Source: Burkholderiales bacterium RIFCSPLOWO2_12_FULL_61_40
GTDB taxonomy: Bacteria; Pseudomonadota; Gammaproteobacteria; Burkholderiales; Burkholderiaceae_C
Reading direction: 5' to 3'
Assembly: GCA_001770935.1 (NCBI GenBank)
Contig: MESI01000127.1
Location: 20,884-84,883, forward strand
DNA: 64,000 nt
Part shown: positions 19,476-27,448 of the stretch, piece after piece
Layout: each line of letters opens with the position of its first letter
Position numbering within the stretch: position 1 is the stretch's first letter
Notes under the pieces: model-generated
Seen by the model: the letters and a program-made list of their open reading frames with translations, nothing else
The model's database searches: none
What the model was told of the DNA's origin: nothing
Translations under genes and position numbers: made by a program

Positions 19476-20290
19476 TATCCGTGCAGGCCTTTGTAGGCCA
19501 TGTAGGCCGCCAGGCAGTACAAGACCAGGGAGAACACTTTTTTGAGCTGGTCCACCGGCAGGCGGTGCGCCATTTTGGCGCCCAAGGGGGCCGTCAGCAC
19601 ACTGCAACTGGCAATCACCGCCAATGCGGGCAACCACACATAGCCCAAAGACCACTGCGGCAATCCGGCCACCTGGCTGCCGCTGAACACATAACCCACC
19701 GTGTTGGCCAAGGCAATGGGAAAGCCCAGCGCGGCACTGGTGGCCACGGCGTTGAGCATGGGGACGTTGTGCGCCACCATGAAGGGAACGCTCACAAAGC
19801 CGCCCCCCGCACCGACCAAGCCCGATAGAAACCCAATCACCGTCCCCGCCGCTATTTGCCCCTGTGCCCCTGGCATGTGGCTGCTGGGTTGGGGTTTTTT
19901 GTTCAAAAACATCTGGGTGGCCGAAAAACCAACGAAAGCGGCAAACAGCAAGGCCAGCGTGGTCCCCTTCAAGACGGAGAAAACCCCCACGCTGGCAATG
20001 GCCCCACCCAGCACAATGCCCGGCGCCAGTCCTTTGACAATGGGCCAACGCACCGCACCACGCTGGTGGTGGGCGCGTACGCTGGAGACACTGGTGAACA
20101 TGATGGTGGCCATGGACGTGGCAATGGCCATCTTGACCGCCAATTCAGAGGGCACCCCCCGGCTGGACATGATGAGTGTGACGAAGGGGCCGATCAACAT
20201 GCCACCACCGATGCCCAACAGACCCGCCAGATAACCCGTGGCCAAGCCCAAAATGGCCAACTCAGTGATCAAAGCGGGTTCGAAAGGCAT
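19475..20290 (-). CDS. TauE/SafE-family sulfite exporter-like permease
   Basis: GYLAGLLGIGGGMLIGPFVTLIM, FLSGLVGAGGGFVSVPFMV; start set at MPFEPAL (20290) so it does not overlap the 6S RNA candidate. Confidence 0.88.
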   Translation of the reverse strand: MPFEPALITELAILGLATGYLAGLLGIGGGMLIGPFVTLIMSSRGVPSELAVKMAIATSMATIMFTSVSSVRAHHQRGAVRWPIVKGLAPGIVLGGAIASVGVFSVLKGTTLALLFAAFVGFSATQMFLNKKPQPSSHMPGAQGQIAAGTVIGFLSGLVGAGGGFVSVPFMVAHNVPMLNAVATSAALGFPIALANTVGYVFSGSQVAGLPQWSLGYVWLPALAVIASCSVLTAPLGAKMAHRLPVDQLKKVFSLVLYCLAAYMAYKGLHG

Positions 20291-20302
20291 GGGGGAAGGA
20301 AA

Positions 20303-20481
20303 TAAGGTGTCTGCGGTGGGCCGGACCGGCATCCTGAACCGGGGTTCAGGTGGGCGAGGTCATCTGAACATTGGGTCCATCTAACGCGAGATGGTCACGC
20401 TTGAACAGCTATGTTCCAAGCCCGGGCTCTAAGAGCATTGGTTCAAGGAAATATAAAGCCCGACAAACACCGCAGACAGTG
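20303..20481 (-). ncRNA. ssrS: 6S RNA (ssrS) candidate
   Basis: Directly downstream of zapA on the same strand (the usual ssrS location). Perfect 11-bp closing helix TGTCTGCGGTG (20478-20468) with CACCGCAGACA (20318-20308), ~150 nt apart, enclosing internal hairpins (CCATCT-CGCGTT-AGATGG) and the 6S-like CCTTGAACC; TACAAT -10-like box just upstream. Confidence 0.75.
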
Positions 20482-20512
20482 CCGATTGTAGGCGCATCGG
20501 AGCGCAAGCTGC

Positions 20513-20863
20513 TTACAACAAGCGGCCATCTTCTCCAAGCGCTGCATCGAGCCGCTCCAGCAGTGACGTCAACAGCAAATCGGCGTCACCGGCGTGCTGG
20601 GGGGAGTGCGCCCCGCCTACCCACGGCGCAGGGGCTGCGCTGGCTGGGGGCACTGGGGCCTGTTGCTGGTCCGACAGGTCAAACGCCAGATTCAGCGCCG
20701 CCAGCACCGCAATACGCTCACGCGCCCGCACTTTGCCTGCATCGCGAATTTTGCACATGGCGGTATCGACCCGTTCGACTGCTTCCAGCAGTCGGGCTTC
20801 GCCACCTTGCGGGCAACCCAGCAGGTAGCTTTGCCCCATGATTTGAACTTCAAGCTGTTTCAT
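20513..20863 (-). CDS. zapA: Cell division protein ZapA
   Basis: MKQLEVQIMGQSYLLGCPQGGEARLLEAVERVDTAMCKIRDAGKVRARERIAVLAALNLAFDL. Confidence 0.85.
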   Translation of the reverse strand: MKQLEVQIMGQSYLLGCPQGGEARLLEAVERVDTAMCKIRDAGKVRARERIAVLAALNLAFDLSDQQQAPVPPASAAPAPWVGGAHSPQHAGDADLLLTSLLERLDAALGEDGRLL

Positions 20864-21084
20864 GATGTGGTTTTTTGCGCAGCCATGGCCTCAGGGAGCC
20901 TTTCCAGCAGTGCGTCCATGCGTGCACGTGCGGTACCCAGGCGCGATTTCAGCGAGTCGCGTTCTTGCGACAAAGCCTCCACCTGGCTGACCAACAGCGC
21001 ATTGGTGCGTTGCAACTCTTCATAACGCACGAGCAGGCGTTCTACGCGCTCGGCAATTTGGTCGATTTGAGATGGGTTCGACAT
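20860..21084 (-). CDS. ZapB-like small coiled-coil protein (TIGR02449-type)
   Basis: 74 aa coiled coil from ATG 21084, overlaps zapA start; preferred over the 277 aa extended ORF. Confidence 0.75.
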   Translation of the reverse strand: MSNPSQIDQIAERVERLLVRYEELQRTNALLVSQVEALSQERDSLKSRLGTARARMDALLERLPEAMAAQKTTS

Positions 21085-21132
21085 AGGTCTTGCATTGTAG
21101 GGTTCGGGACAGCTGATCTCGCGTAAAATCGC

Positions 21133-21340
21133 AATGTTGGTGCTCGCGGTGTGGTTCACACGCCGCAGTTCAACGGGAAGCAGGAGGGTAAGGCGGTCAA
21201 CGCTGCACCTAACCTGCGCTGCCCCCGCAACGGTAAGTGGACGAATCTTAGTATTCAGCCGCCAAAACTGCCACTGAGCGTTCTGAACACGCGCTTGGGA
21301 AGGCTTGGTCGGTTGTTCCACCAGCCCGGATACCGGCCAA
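21133..21340 (+). promoter_or_regulatory. Cobalamin (B12) riboswitch
   Basis: TTCAACGGGAAGC, CTGCGCTGCCCCCGCAACGGTAAG, CCACTGAGC...TTGGGAAGGC and B12-box region CCAGCCCGGATACCGGCC in canonical order immediately 5' of btuB. Confidence 0.93.
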
Positions 21341-21427
21341 CAAGGTGGTTGCACGTCTGCGTGCAGCCGTGATGCCCATGTGCTGTCGGGGACGACGGTG
21401 AGGGCTTTTTTGTCGGTGTTTCCCTTT

Positions 21428-23359
21428 ATGAAAAATTGGTCTTTTGGCGCACGCTTGAGCGTGCTTTCTTTGGCATTGGGCGCTGCTTTCTCGGCACGCG
21501 CAGAGCTTGTTGCGAATTTGCCGGAGACAGTCGTGACGACGAGTCGCTTTGCCGAGTCTGCCAGCGCCTTGCCCCATGCGGTGAGCGTGATGACGGCTGA
21601 GCAAATTAAGGCTTCCGGCGCCAGCTCCGTGAATGAAGCCATCATGAAGCTGCTGGGGGTGCCGGGGCGGCTGGATACATCCGGTGGTGGCAACTACACC
21701 TTGGACTTGCGGGGTTTTGGAGGAACAGCCGATAGAAACCAAGTGGTCATTGTGGATGGTCGCCGCCTCCGAGAAGACGATTTGTCCGCGACCAATTTGT
21801 CCATTGTGCCGATTGAAACGGTCGATCGGATTGAGGTGATGCGCGGAACCGGAACGGTGCAATACGGCGAGGGTGCAACGGGTGGCGTCATTGTGGTGAC
21901 GACCAAGGCGGGTAAAGGCGTGGACCGTCGCCATGCGGCGACGGTGGGCGCTTCGGTAGGATCTTTTGCCACCCGTGAGGCGCATGCGTCGGCGGTGCTT
22001 GCATCGGGTGGATTTTCGGTGGATGTCTCTGGCAAAGACGTGCGCAGCAATGGCCACAGGGATAATTTTGCATCTACTTCGAATAACCTGGCATCCACCG
22101 TGCAGTGGAGCAATGATTGGTTGCGCCTGGGGGCGCAAAGTGGGCGCCACATGGTGCAAAGCGGCTGGCCGGGTTCGCTGACGGCCGCGCAGTATGCGAG
22201 TGATCCGACCCATGCATCTTCCTTAGGCGATTTTGGCGTCGCCAAAAGTGAAAATACCGGGGTTTTTGCGGAGGCTGATATGGGTGATTGGCTGTTTGGT
22301 GCGGATGCCAATCAACGCAGCAAGCAAGTGCGCAGCGAAAACTGGGGTGCCTCGGCCGCTAATGTTATAGCGTCTAACGTGAATGTGCGTGCCCGTCATG
22401 AAGTGCGGGGGAAGTCGGTCGCGAATGCTTTGGTGCTAGGTTTGGACAATGGAAAGTGGGCCAACACCGTTATCGATTCCACGTACAAAACCATAGGCAG
22501 CTTCTCGGAATCGACTTCAACCGCCATTTATGTGACGGATGATCTGAGTTATGTGCCGAGTGGAACCCGTGTGAGTGCAGGGCTGCGCCAGGAGGTGGTG
22601 AAGAAGTTGGAGAGTTCTAGCGGGATGGGCTTGGATGAACATCCTGTGGCTTGGCAGATTGGAGTTAGTCAAGCGCTTGGGCAATCTGTCACCGCTTACG
22701 GGCATATGGCCACAAGTTATCGCTTGGCGACGGCGGACGAATACACCTATGTCAATACGGGCGTGATCTTGCAAACGCAGACCTCGCGTGACGTCGAGCT
22801 GGGGGCGCGTTGGGTTCAGGCGCTGAATAAGGTGGAATTGCGGTGGTTTCGTAGCGATCTCACGAATGAAATCGGGTTTGATAACGGTGCAAGCCCCAAG
22901 AGGAACGTCAATTTTGACCCCACCCGCCGCCAAGGACTGGAGTTGGAGGCCAAGCACAAGGTTGTGGACGCTTTGGACGTGCGTGCAACCGTCGCTGTGC
23001 GGGATGCCAAGTTCACAGCGGGTGCTTATGCGGGCAACGACATTGCCTTGGTTCCCCGCCAGACCGTGGCCTTGGGTGCCAACTGGCGCCCCATGTCAGG
23101 CCATGCGGTGGATGTGGGGGTGAACTGGGTTTCCAGTCAAAGCCCTACTTTTGACAACCAATGTTCCATGCCCGCATATTCGACGGTGGATGCGCGTTAT
23201 GCCTACACTGCGGGAAAATTGGAGTTGGCGATTGGCGTGAAAAACCTGGGGGATGTGAAGTACTACACCCTTGCCTATGGCTGCGCGGGAGGTGTCACGA
23301 CCTCCATTTATCCGGAAGCCGGACGTGCCGTGACTGCCTCGGTCCAAATGCGCTTTTGA
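21428..23359 (+). CDS. btuB: TonB-dependent vitamin B12 receptor
   Basis: Signal peptide, plug (ETVVTTSRFAESASALPHAVSVMTAEQIKASGASSVNEAIMKLLGVPG), terminal F (VQMRF); downstream of B12 riboswitch. Confidence 0.92.
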   Translation: MKNWSFGARLSVLSLALGAAFSARAELVANLPETVVTTSRFAESASALPHAVSVMTAEQIKASGASSVNEAIMKLLGVPGRLDTSGGGNYTLDLRGFGGTADRNQVVIVDGRRLREDDLSATNLSIVPIETVDRIEVMRGTGTVQYGEGATGGVIVVTTKAGKGVDRRHAATVGASVGSFATREAHASAVLASGGFSVDVSGKDVRSNGHRDNFASTSNNLASTVQWSNDWLRLGAQSGRHMVQSGWPGSLTAAQYASDPTHASSLGDFGVAKSENTGVFAEADMGDWLFGADANQRSKQVRSENWGASAANVIASNVNVRARHEVRGKSVANALVLGLDNGKWANTVIDSTYKTIGSFSESTSTAIYVTDDLSYVPSGTRVSAGLRQEVVKKLESSSGMGLDEHPVAWQIGVSQALGQSVTAYGHMATSYRLATADEYTYVNTGVILQTQTSRDVELGARWVQALNKVELRWFRSDLTNEIGFDNGASPKRNVNFDPTRRQGLELEAKHKVVDALDVRATVAVRDAKFTAGAYAGNDIALVPRQTVALGANWRPMSGHAVDVGVNWVSSQSPTFDNQCSMPAYSTVDARYAYTAGKLELAIGVKNLGDVKYYTLAYGCAGGVTTSIYPEAGRAVTASVQMRF

Positions 23360-23401
23360 AGTAGTCTTAGGCTGACACACACACACACACCAAGGCTACC
23401 C

Positions 23402-24892
23402 ATGCGCCGCACCATCACCTGTCCCGCCATCCTCATCGCCGCCCCCGCCTCCGGCCAGGGCAAGACCACTGTGGCTTCGGCCCTGGCGCGTCTGCACACG
23501 CGCCAGGGGCGCCGGGTGCGCGTGTTCAAGTGCGGACCGGACTTTTTGGACCCCTATTGGCACACGCTGGCCAGCGGCGCGCCGGTGCACCAAATGGATT
23601 TGTGGATGACGGGGGAGGCGGATTGCCGGGCGCGGCTGGCGGCGGCGGCGCGGGAGGTGGATTTGATCATTGTGGAAGGGGTGATGGGCCTGTTCGATGG
23701 CGAGCCCAGCGCCGCTGACCTGGCGCAGCGCTTTGGCCTGCATGTGCTGGCCGTGATCGATGCCTCCGCCATGGCGGGCACCTTCGGCGCCTTGGCCTTC
23801 GGGCTGCAGCACTACCGCCCGGATATGCCCTGGGCCGGTGTGCTGGCCAACCGGGTTGCCAGCGAGCGCCATGCGGGCATGCTGAAAAACAGCGTGCGGG
23901 AGCCCGCGCAGTGGCTGGGCGCGGTGATGCGCAATCCGGCCATGGTCTTGCCGGAACGGCATTTGGGGCTCACCGTGGCCAGCGAGGTCACGGATGCGCT
24001 GGAGCGTCTGGATGCCGCGGCCGATGCGCTGGCCGCCACGCCTTTGGGGCAGATGACGCTGCTGGATTTGAAGCGCTGGGACGTGGACTTTGCAGTGTTG
24101 GAGCGCTCCCCGGAAAGTGGGCTGGCAGAGCGCTCTGCTTCGTGTCCTTCGCCCGCTTTGCGGGCTCCTCCTTGTACGGAGCAGAGCCCTCTGCCAGCCC
24201 ACTTTCCTACCGTTAATGGAACCTCCCTGCACGGCACCCCCTTGCAAGGCACCACCATTGCCGTGGCCCGCGACGCGGCCTTTTGTTTCATTTACGCCGC
24301 CAACCTGGACTGCCTGCGGGAGTTGGGCGCGGAGTTGGTGTTCTTTTCGCCCTTGAATGACACAGCACTGCCTGCCTGCGACGCGCTGTGGCTGCCGGGG
24401 GGCTACCCCGAATTGCACGCCGAGCGCCTGGCTGCCAACACCGCCTTGCGCGACAGCGTGGCCGCGCATGTGGCGGCGGACAAGCCGGTGTGGGCCGAGT
24501 GCGGCGGCATGATGGTGCTGTTTGACACCTTGAGCACCGTGGACGGCCAGGTGCATGCGCAGTGGGGCGTGCTGCCCGGCACGGTCACCATGCAGAAAAA
24601 ACTGGCGGGCCTGGGGCCTCAGCAATTGACGCTGGACAGTGGGCAGTTGCGCGGCCATACCTTCCACTATTCCACTACGGCGACCGCTTTGCAGGCGCAC
24701 CACCGCACGGCGCGTCCGGGCTGTGAACCCGCGCCCGGAGTCGGTGAAGCCGTGTGGGCCTGTGGTTCGGTGCGGGCCAGCTACTTCCATGCCTGGTTTG
24801 CGTCCTCGCCGGATGCGACTGCCAGCCTGTTTTTGCCACAAGTTTTGCGGCGCGAGGTCTTGGACGACACACCCAGCGGAGCGCACGCATGA
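23402..24892 (+). CDS. cobB: Cobyrinate a,c-diamide synthase
   Basis: AILIAAPASGQGKTTVASALARLH; GATase domain IAVARDAAFCFIY...WLPGGYPELHA...WAECGGMMVL. Confidence 0.95.
   Translation: MRRTITCPAILIAAPASGQGKTTVASALARLHTRQGRRVRVFKCGPDFLDPYWHTLASGAPVHQMDLWMTGEADCRARLAAAAREVDLIIVEGVMGLFDGEPSAADLAQRFGLHVLAVIDASAMAGTFGALAFGLQHYRPDMPWAGVLANRVASERHAGMLKNSVREPAQWLGAVMRNPAMVLPERHLGLTVASEVTDALERLDAAADALAATPLGQMTLLDLKRWDVDFAVLERSPESGLAERSASCPSPALRAPPCTEQSPLPAHFPTVNGTSLHGTPLQGTTIAVARDAAFCFIYAANLDCLRELGAELVFFSPLNDTALPACDALWLPGGYPELHAERLAANTALRDSVAAHVAADKPVWAECGGMMVLFDTLSTVDGQVHAQWGVLPGTVTMQKKLAGLGPQQLTLDSGQLRGHTFHYSTTATALQAHHRTARPGCEPAPGVGEAVWACGSVRASYFHAWFASSPDATASLFLPQVLRREVLDDTPSGAHA
24112..24207. repeat. 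Palindromic element inside cobB (27-nt arms, 42-nt core)
   Basis: GGAAAGTGGGCTGGCAGAGCGCTCTGC (24112-24138) vs reverse complement of 24181-24207, 26/27 matching; core contains GCCCGCTTTGCGGGC. Confidence 0.92.
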
Positions 24893-25776
24893 GCGCATCG
24901 TTGCTGGACTTCACCCTCGGCCCGCAGCGCATCGTCTGCATGACCGAGGAGACCACCGAGTGGCTGTACCTGCTGGGGCAGGAGCACCGCATTGTCGGTA
25001 TTTCGGGTTACACCGTGCGGCCACGCCGGGCGCGCGACGAAAAGCCGCGGGTCAGCGCCTTCACCAGCGCCAAGATCGACAAGATTCTGGAACTGCAGCC
25101 CGATTGTGTGCTGGGTTTTTCCGACATGCAGGCCGACATTGCCGCCGAGCTGGTGCGCAAAGGGGTGCAGGTCACCATCTTCAACCAGCGCAGCATTGCC
25201 GAGATTTTTTCCATGCTGTTCCAGGTGGCGGCCATGGTGGGGCAGGGCGCACGGGGGCTGGCGTGGATCGAAGCGGCACAAGTGCGCTTGCGCGCTATGC
25301 AGGATGCCGTGGCGGTTCGGCTGGCAGCGGGCGCGCGGCGGCCGAAAGTGTTTTTCGAGGAATGGGATGTACCGCACATCAGCGCCATTCGCTGGGTGTC
25401 GGAGTTGATTGGTCTGGCCGGAGGCGAGGATTGTTTTGCGGAACTGGGGCAGGAGTCCTTAGGTAAGAACCGCATCATTGCCGATGGGGCCGAGATTGTG
25501 CGTCGCAACCCGGACATCCTGATCGGTTCCTGGTGCGGCAAGAAGTTTCGTCCCGAGCTGGTGGCAGCGCGCCCAGGCTGGGAACAGGTCAACGCGGTGC
25601 GCGACCGGCAGCTGTTTGAAATCAAATCCGCCGACATTTTGCAGCCCGGCCCCGCCGCGCTGACCGACGGCGTGGCGCAGTTGCACCGCATTTGTATGCA
25701 GTGGATGGACCGGTGTACCCCCATGCTTGCCACTGCCGGTGATGCACGTTCTGCCGAAGGGGTGGTATTGCCATGA
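24889..25776 (+). CDS. Cobalamin-type ABC substrate-binding-like protein (BtuF-like, no obvious signal peptide)
   Basis: RIVCMTEETTEWLYLLGQEHRIVGISGYTVRP...KIDKILELQPDCVLGFSDMQADIAAELVRKGVQV; helical-backbone binding-protein fold. Confidence 0.78.
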   Translation: MSASLLDFTLGPQRIVCMTEETTEWLYLLGQEHRIVGISGYTVRPRRARDEKPRVSAFTSAKIDKILELQPDCVLGFSDMQADIAAELVRKGVQVTIFNQRSIAEIFSMLFQVAAMVGQGARGLAWIEAAQVRLRAMQDAVAVRLAAGARRPKVFFEEWDVPHISAIRWVSELIGLAGGEDCFAELGQESLGKNRIIADGAEIVRRNPDILIGSWCGKKFRPELVAARPGWEQVNAVRDRQLFEIKSADILQPGPAALTDGVAQLHRICMQWMDRCTPMLATAGDARSAEGVVLP

Positions 25777-26420
25777 GCGCCACGCCCCAAATTGCCCGCA
25801 GCGAATTCATTCTGGGCGGCCAAAAAAGCGGCAAGTCGCGTCGCGCCGAACTGCTGGCGCGCCAGTGGCTGGATGCCGATCCGGCCCACCGCGCCGTGCT
25901 GATTGCCACCGCCCAGCCCTGGGATGACGAGATGCGCCAGCGCATCGTCCGCCACCAGGCCGACCGCGCGGTGCGTGTGCCCGGCATGCACACCGTGGAG
26001 GAGCCTTTGCAGCTGGCGCAGGCGATTACGCAGCACAGCCGGGCCGACACGCTGGTGGTGGTGGACTGTCTCACGCTGTGGTTGACCAACAGCCTGATGC
26101 CCGCACCCGAGCAGTCGGCGCAGCCCCTGGGTGCGTCGGGCGATACAGACCCGGGTTTGCCCCAAATACACGAGTCAAATAGCCCGTTTCGGCATATGGA
26201 GACTGCGCAAGCAGCTCCTTTATTGATAGCAATAGCACAGGCCCCGGGGCCGGTCGTGCTGGTGGGCAACGAAATCGGCCTGGGGGTGATCCCGATGGGC
26301 GCGCAGGTGCGGGCCTTTGTGGACGCGCTGGGCAAGCTCAACCAGGACGTGGCGGCCACCTGTGAGCGCGTGACCCTGATGGTGGCGGGGCTGCCGCTGA
26401 CATTGAAAGGCATGGCATGA
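25773..26420 (+). CDS. cobU: Adenosylcobinamide kinase / adenosylcobinamide-phosphate guanylyltransferase
   Basis: FILGGQKSGKSRRAELLA P-loop; VVVDCLTLWLTN; VLVGNEIGLGVIPMG. Confidence 0.94.
   Translation: MSATPQIARSEFILGGQKSGKSRRAELLARQWLDADPAHRAVLIATAQPWDDEMRQRIVRHQADRAVRVPGMHTVEEPLQLAQAITQHSRADTLVVVDCLTLWLTNSLMPAPEQSAQPLGASGDTDPGLPQIHESNSPFRHMETAQAAPLLIAIAQAPGPVVLVGNEIGLGVIPMGAQVRAFVDALGKLNQDVAATCERVTLMVAGLPLTLKGMA
26176..26230 (+). repeat. ~55-bp dispersed repeat (family A) within cobU
   Basis: CAAATAGCCCGTTTCGGCATATGGAGACTGCGCAAGCAGCTCCTTTATTGATAGC; shares GCGCAAGCAGCT...ATAGC with other copies. Confidence 0.85.
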
Positions 26421-27448
26421 CGATAAATCTACCCAGCAGCCTTCGTGAGCTATGGAACTGGCCAGGAGGCGAGGCGGCAGGGCGTTCTGCGCAGGTAAAG
26501 GAGGAGCCCGCAAAGCGGGCGGGGGACACGGAGCAGAACGGCCTGCCGCCTCGCCTCCTGGCAGCGCTAACGTGTACCTTCGCGCTCACGGTTACGTACC
26601 TATTCGCCGGTGCCGCCCATGCCCTGCAGCTCACCGATGACCGGGGTGTGGTCGTCACCCTTGCGCAGCCGCCTCAGCGCATCGTCAGCCTGTTGCCGTC
26701 CTTGACGGAGACCGTGTGTGCGCTGGACCAGTGCCAGCGGCTGGTGGGGGTGGACCGTTACTCCGATTTTCCGGCCAGTGTGCGGGCCTTGCCCCAGGTG
26801 GGCGGAGGGTTGGACCCGAATATCGAAGCCATCGTGGCGCTCAAACCCGATGTGGTGCTGGTGGCCACCTCGTCGCGCGCCAGCGAGCGCCTGCGGGGCT
26901 TAGGTCTAGCGGTGGTGGCTCTGGAGCCCAAGACCTATGCCGATGTGCAGCGCGTCATGCTCAAGCTGGGGCAGTTGCTGGGGGTGGCGGACGCCCAGCG
27001 CATCTGGCGCGCCATCGATGCCGGTGTGTCGGCGGCGGCCCAGTCGCTGCCCGCCAGCGTGCGGGGCACACGGGTGTACTTTGAAGTGAACCCCGGACCT
27101 TACGGGGCAGGGGAGTTGTCTTTTATCGGCGAAACACTGACCCGACTGGGCGTGAAAAATATTTTGCCCGCCAAGCTGGGTCCGTTCCCCAAGCTCAACC
27201 CGGAGTACATCGTGCGCGCCAACCCGGACGTGATCATGATCGGCCAGCGCTCCGAAGACGGCCTGGCCCAGCGCCCCGGCTGGAGCGGCATCCGCGCCTT
27301 GCGCGAGCTGCGGGTGTGTGTGTTCCCCACCGAACAGGCCAATACCCTGGTGCGCCCCGGTCCCCGCATGGCCGAAGGGGCACGCCTGATGGCGCAATGC
27401 TTGAGCGCCAAGGCGCCTAAAAACCCCGCCGCGGGAACCCAGCCTTGA
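26417..27448 (+). CDS. btuF: Cobalamin ABC transporter substrate-binding protein
   Basis: PQRIVSLLPSLTETVCALDQCQRLVGVDRYSDFPASV...IEAIVALKPDVVL; next to btuC/btuD. Confidence 0.88.
   Translation: MTINLPSSLRELWNWPGGEAAGRSAQVKEEPAKRAGDTEQNGLPPRLLAALTCTFALTVTYLFAGAAHALQLTDDRGVVVTLAQPPQRIVSLLPSLTETVCALDQCQRLVGVDRYSDFPASVRALPQVGGGLDPNIEAIVALKPDVVLVATSSRASERLRGLGLAVVALEPKTYADVQRVMLKLGQLLGVADAQRIWRAIDAGVSAAAQSLPASVRGTRVYFEVNPGPYGAGELSFIGETLTRLGVKNILPAKLGPFPKLNPEYIVRANPDVIMIGQRSEDGLAQRPGWSGIRALRELRVCVFPTEQANTLVRPGPRMAEGARLMAQCLSAKAPKNPAAGTQP
26461..26562. repeat. Palindromic element at the 5' end of btuF (30-nt arms, 42-nt core)
   Basis: GCCAGGAGGCGAGGCGGCAGGGCGTTCTGC (26461-26490) vs reverse complement of 26533-26562, 29/30 matching; core is the reverse complement relative of the cobB core. 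Confidence 0.92.

Noticed and set aside
20860-21693. 277-aa minus-strand ORF
   Set aside because: Only the C-terminal 74 aa is a plausible gene; the upstream part is antisense to the B12 riboswitch and btuB start.
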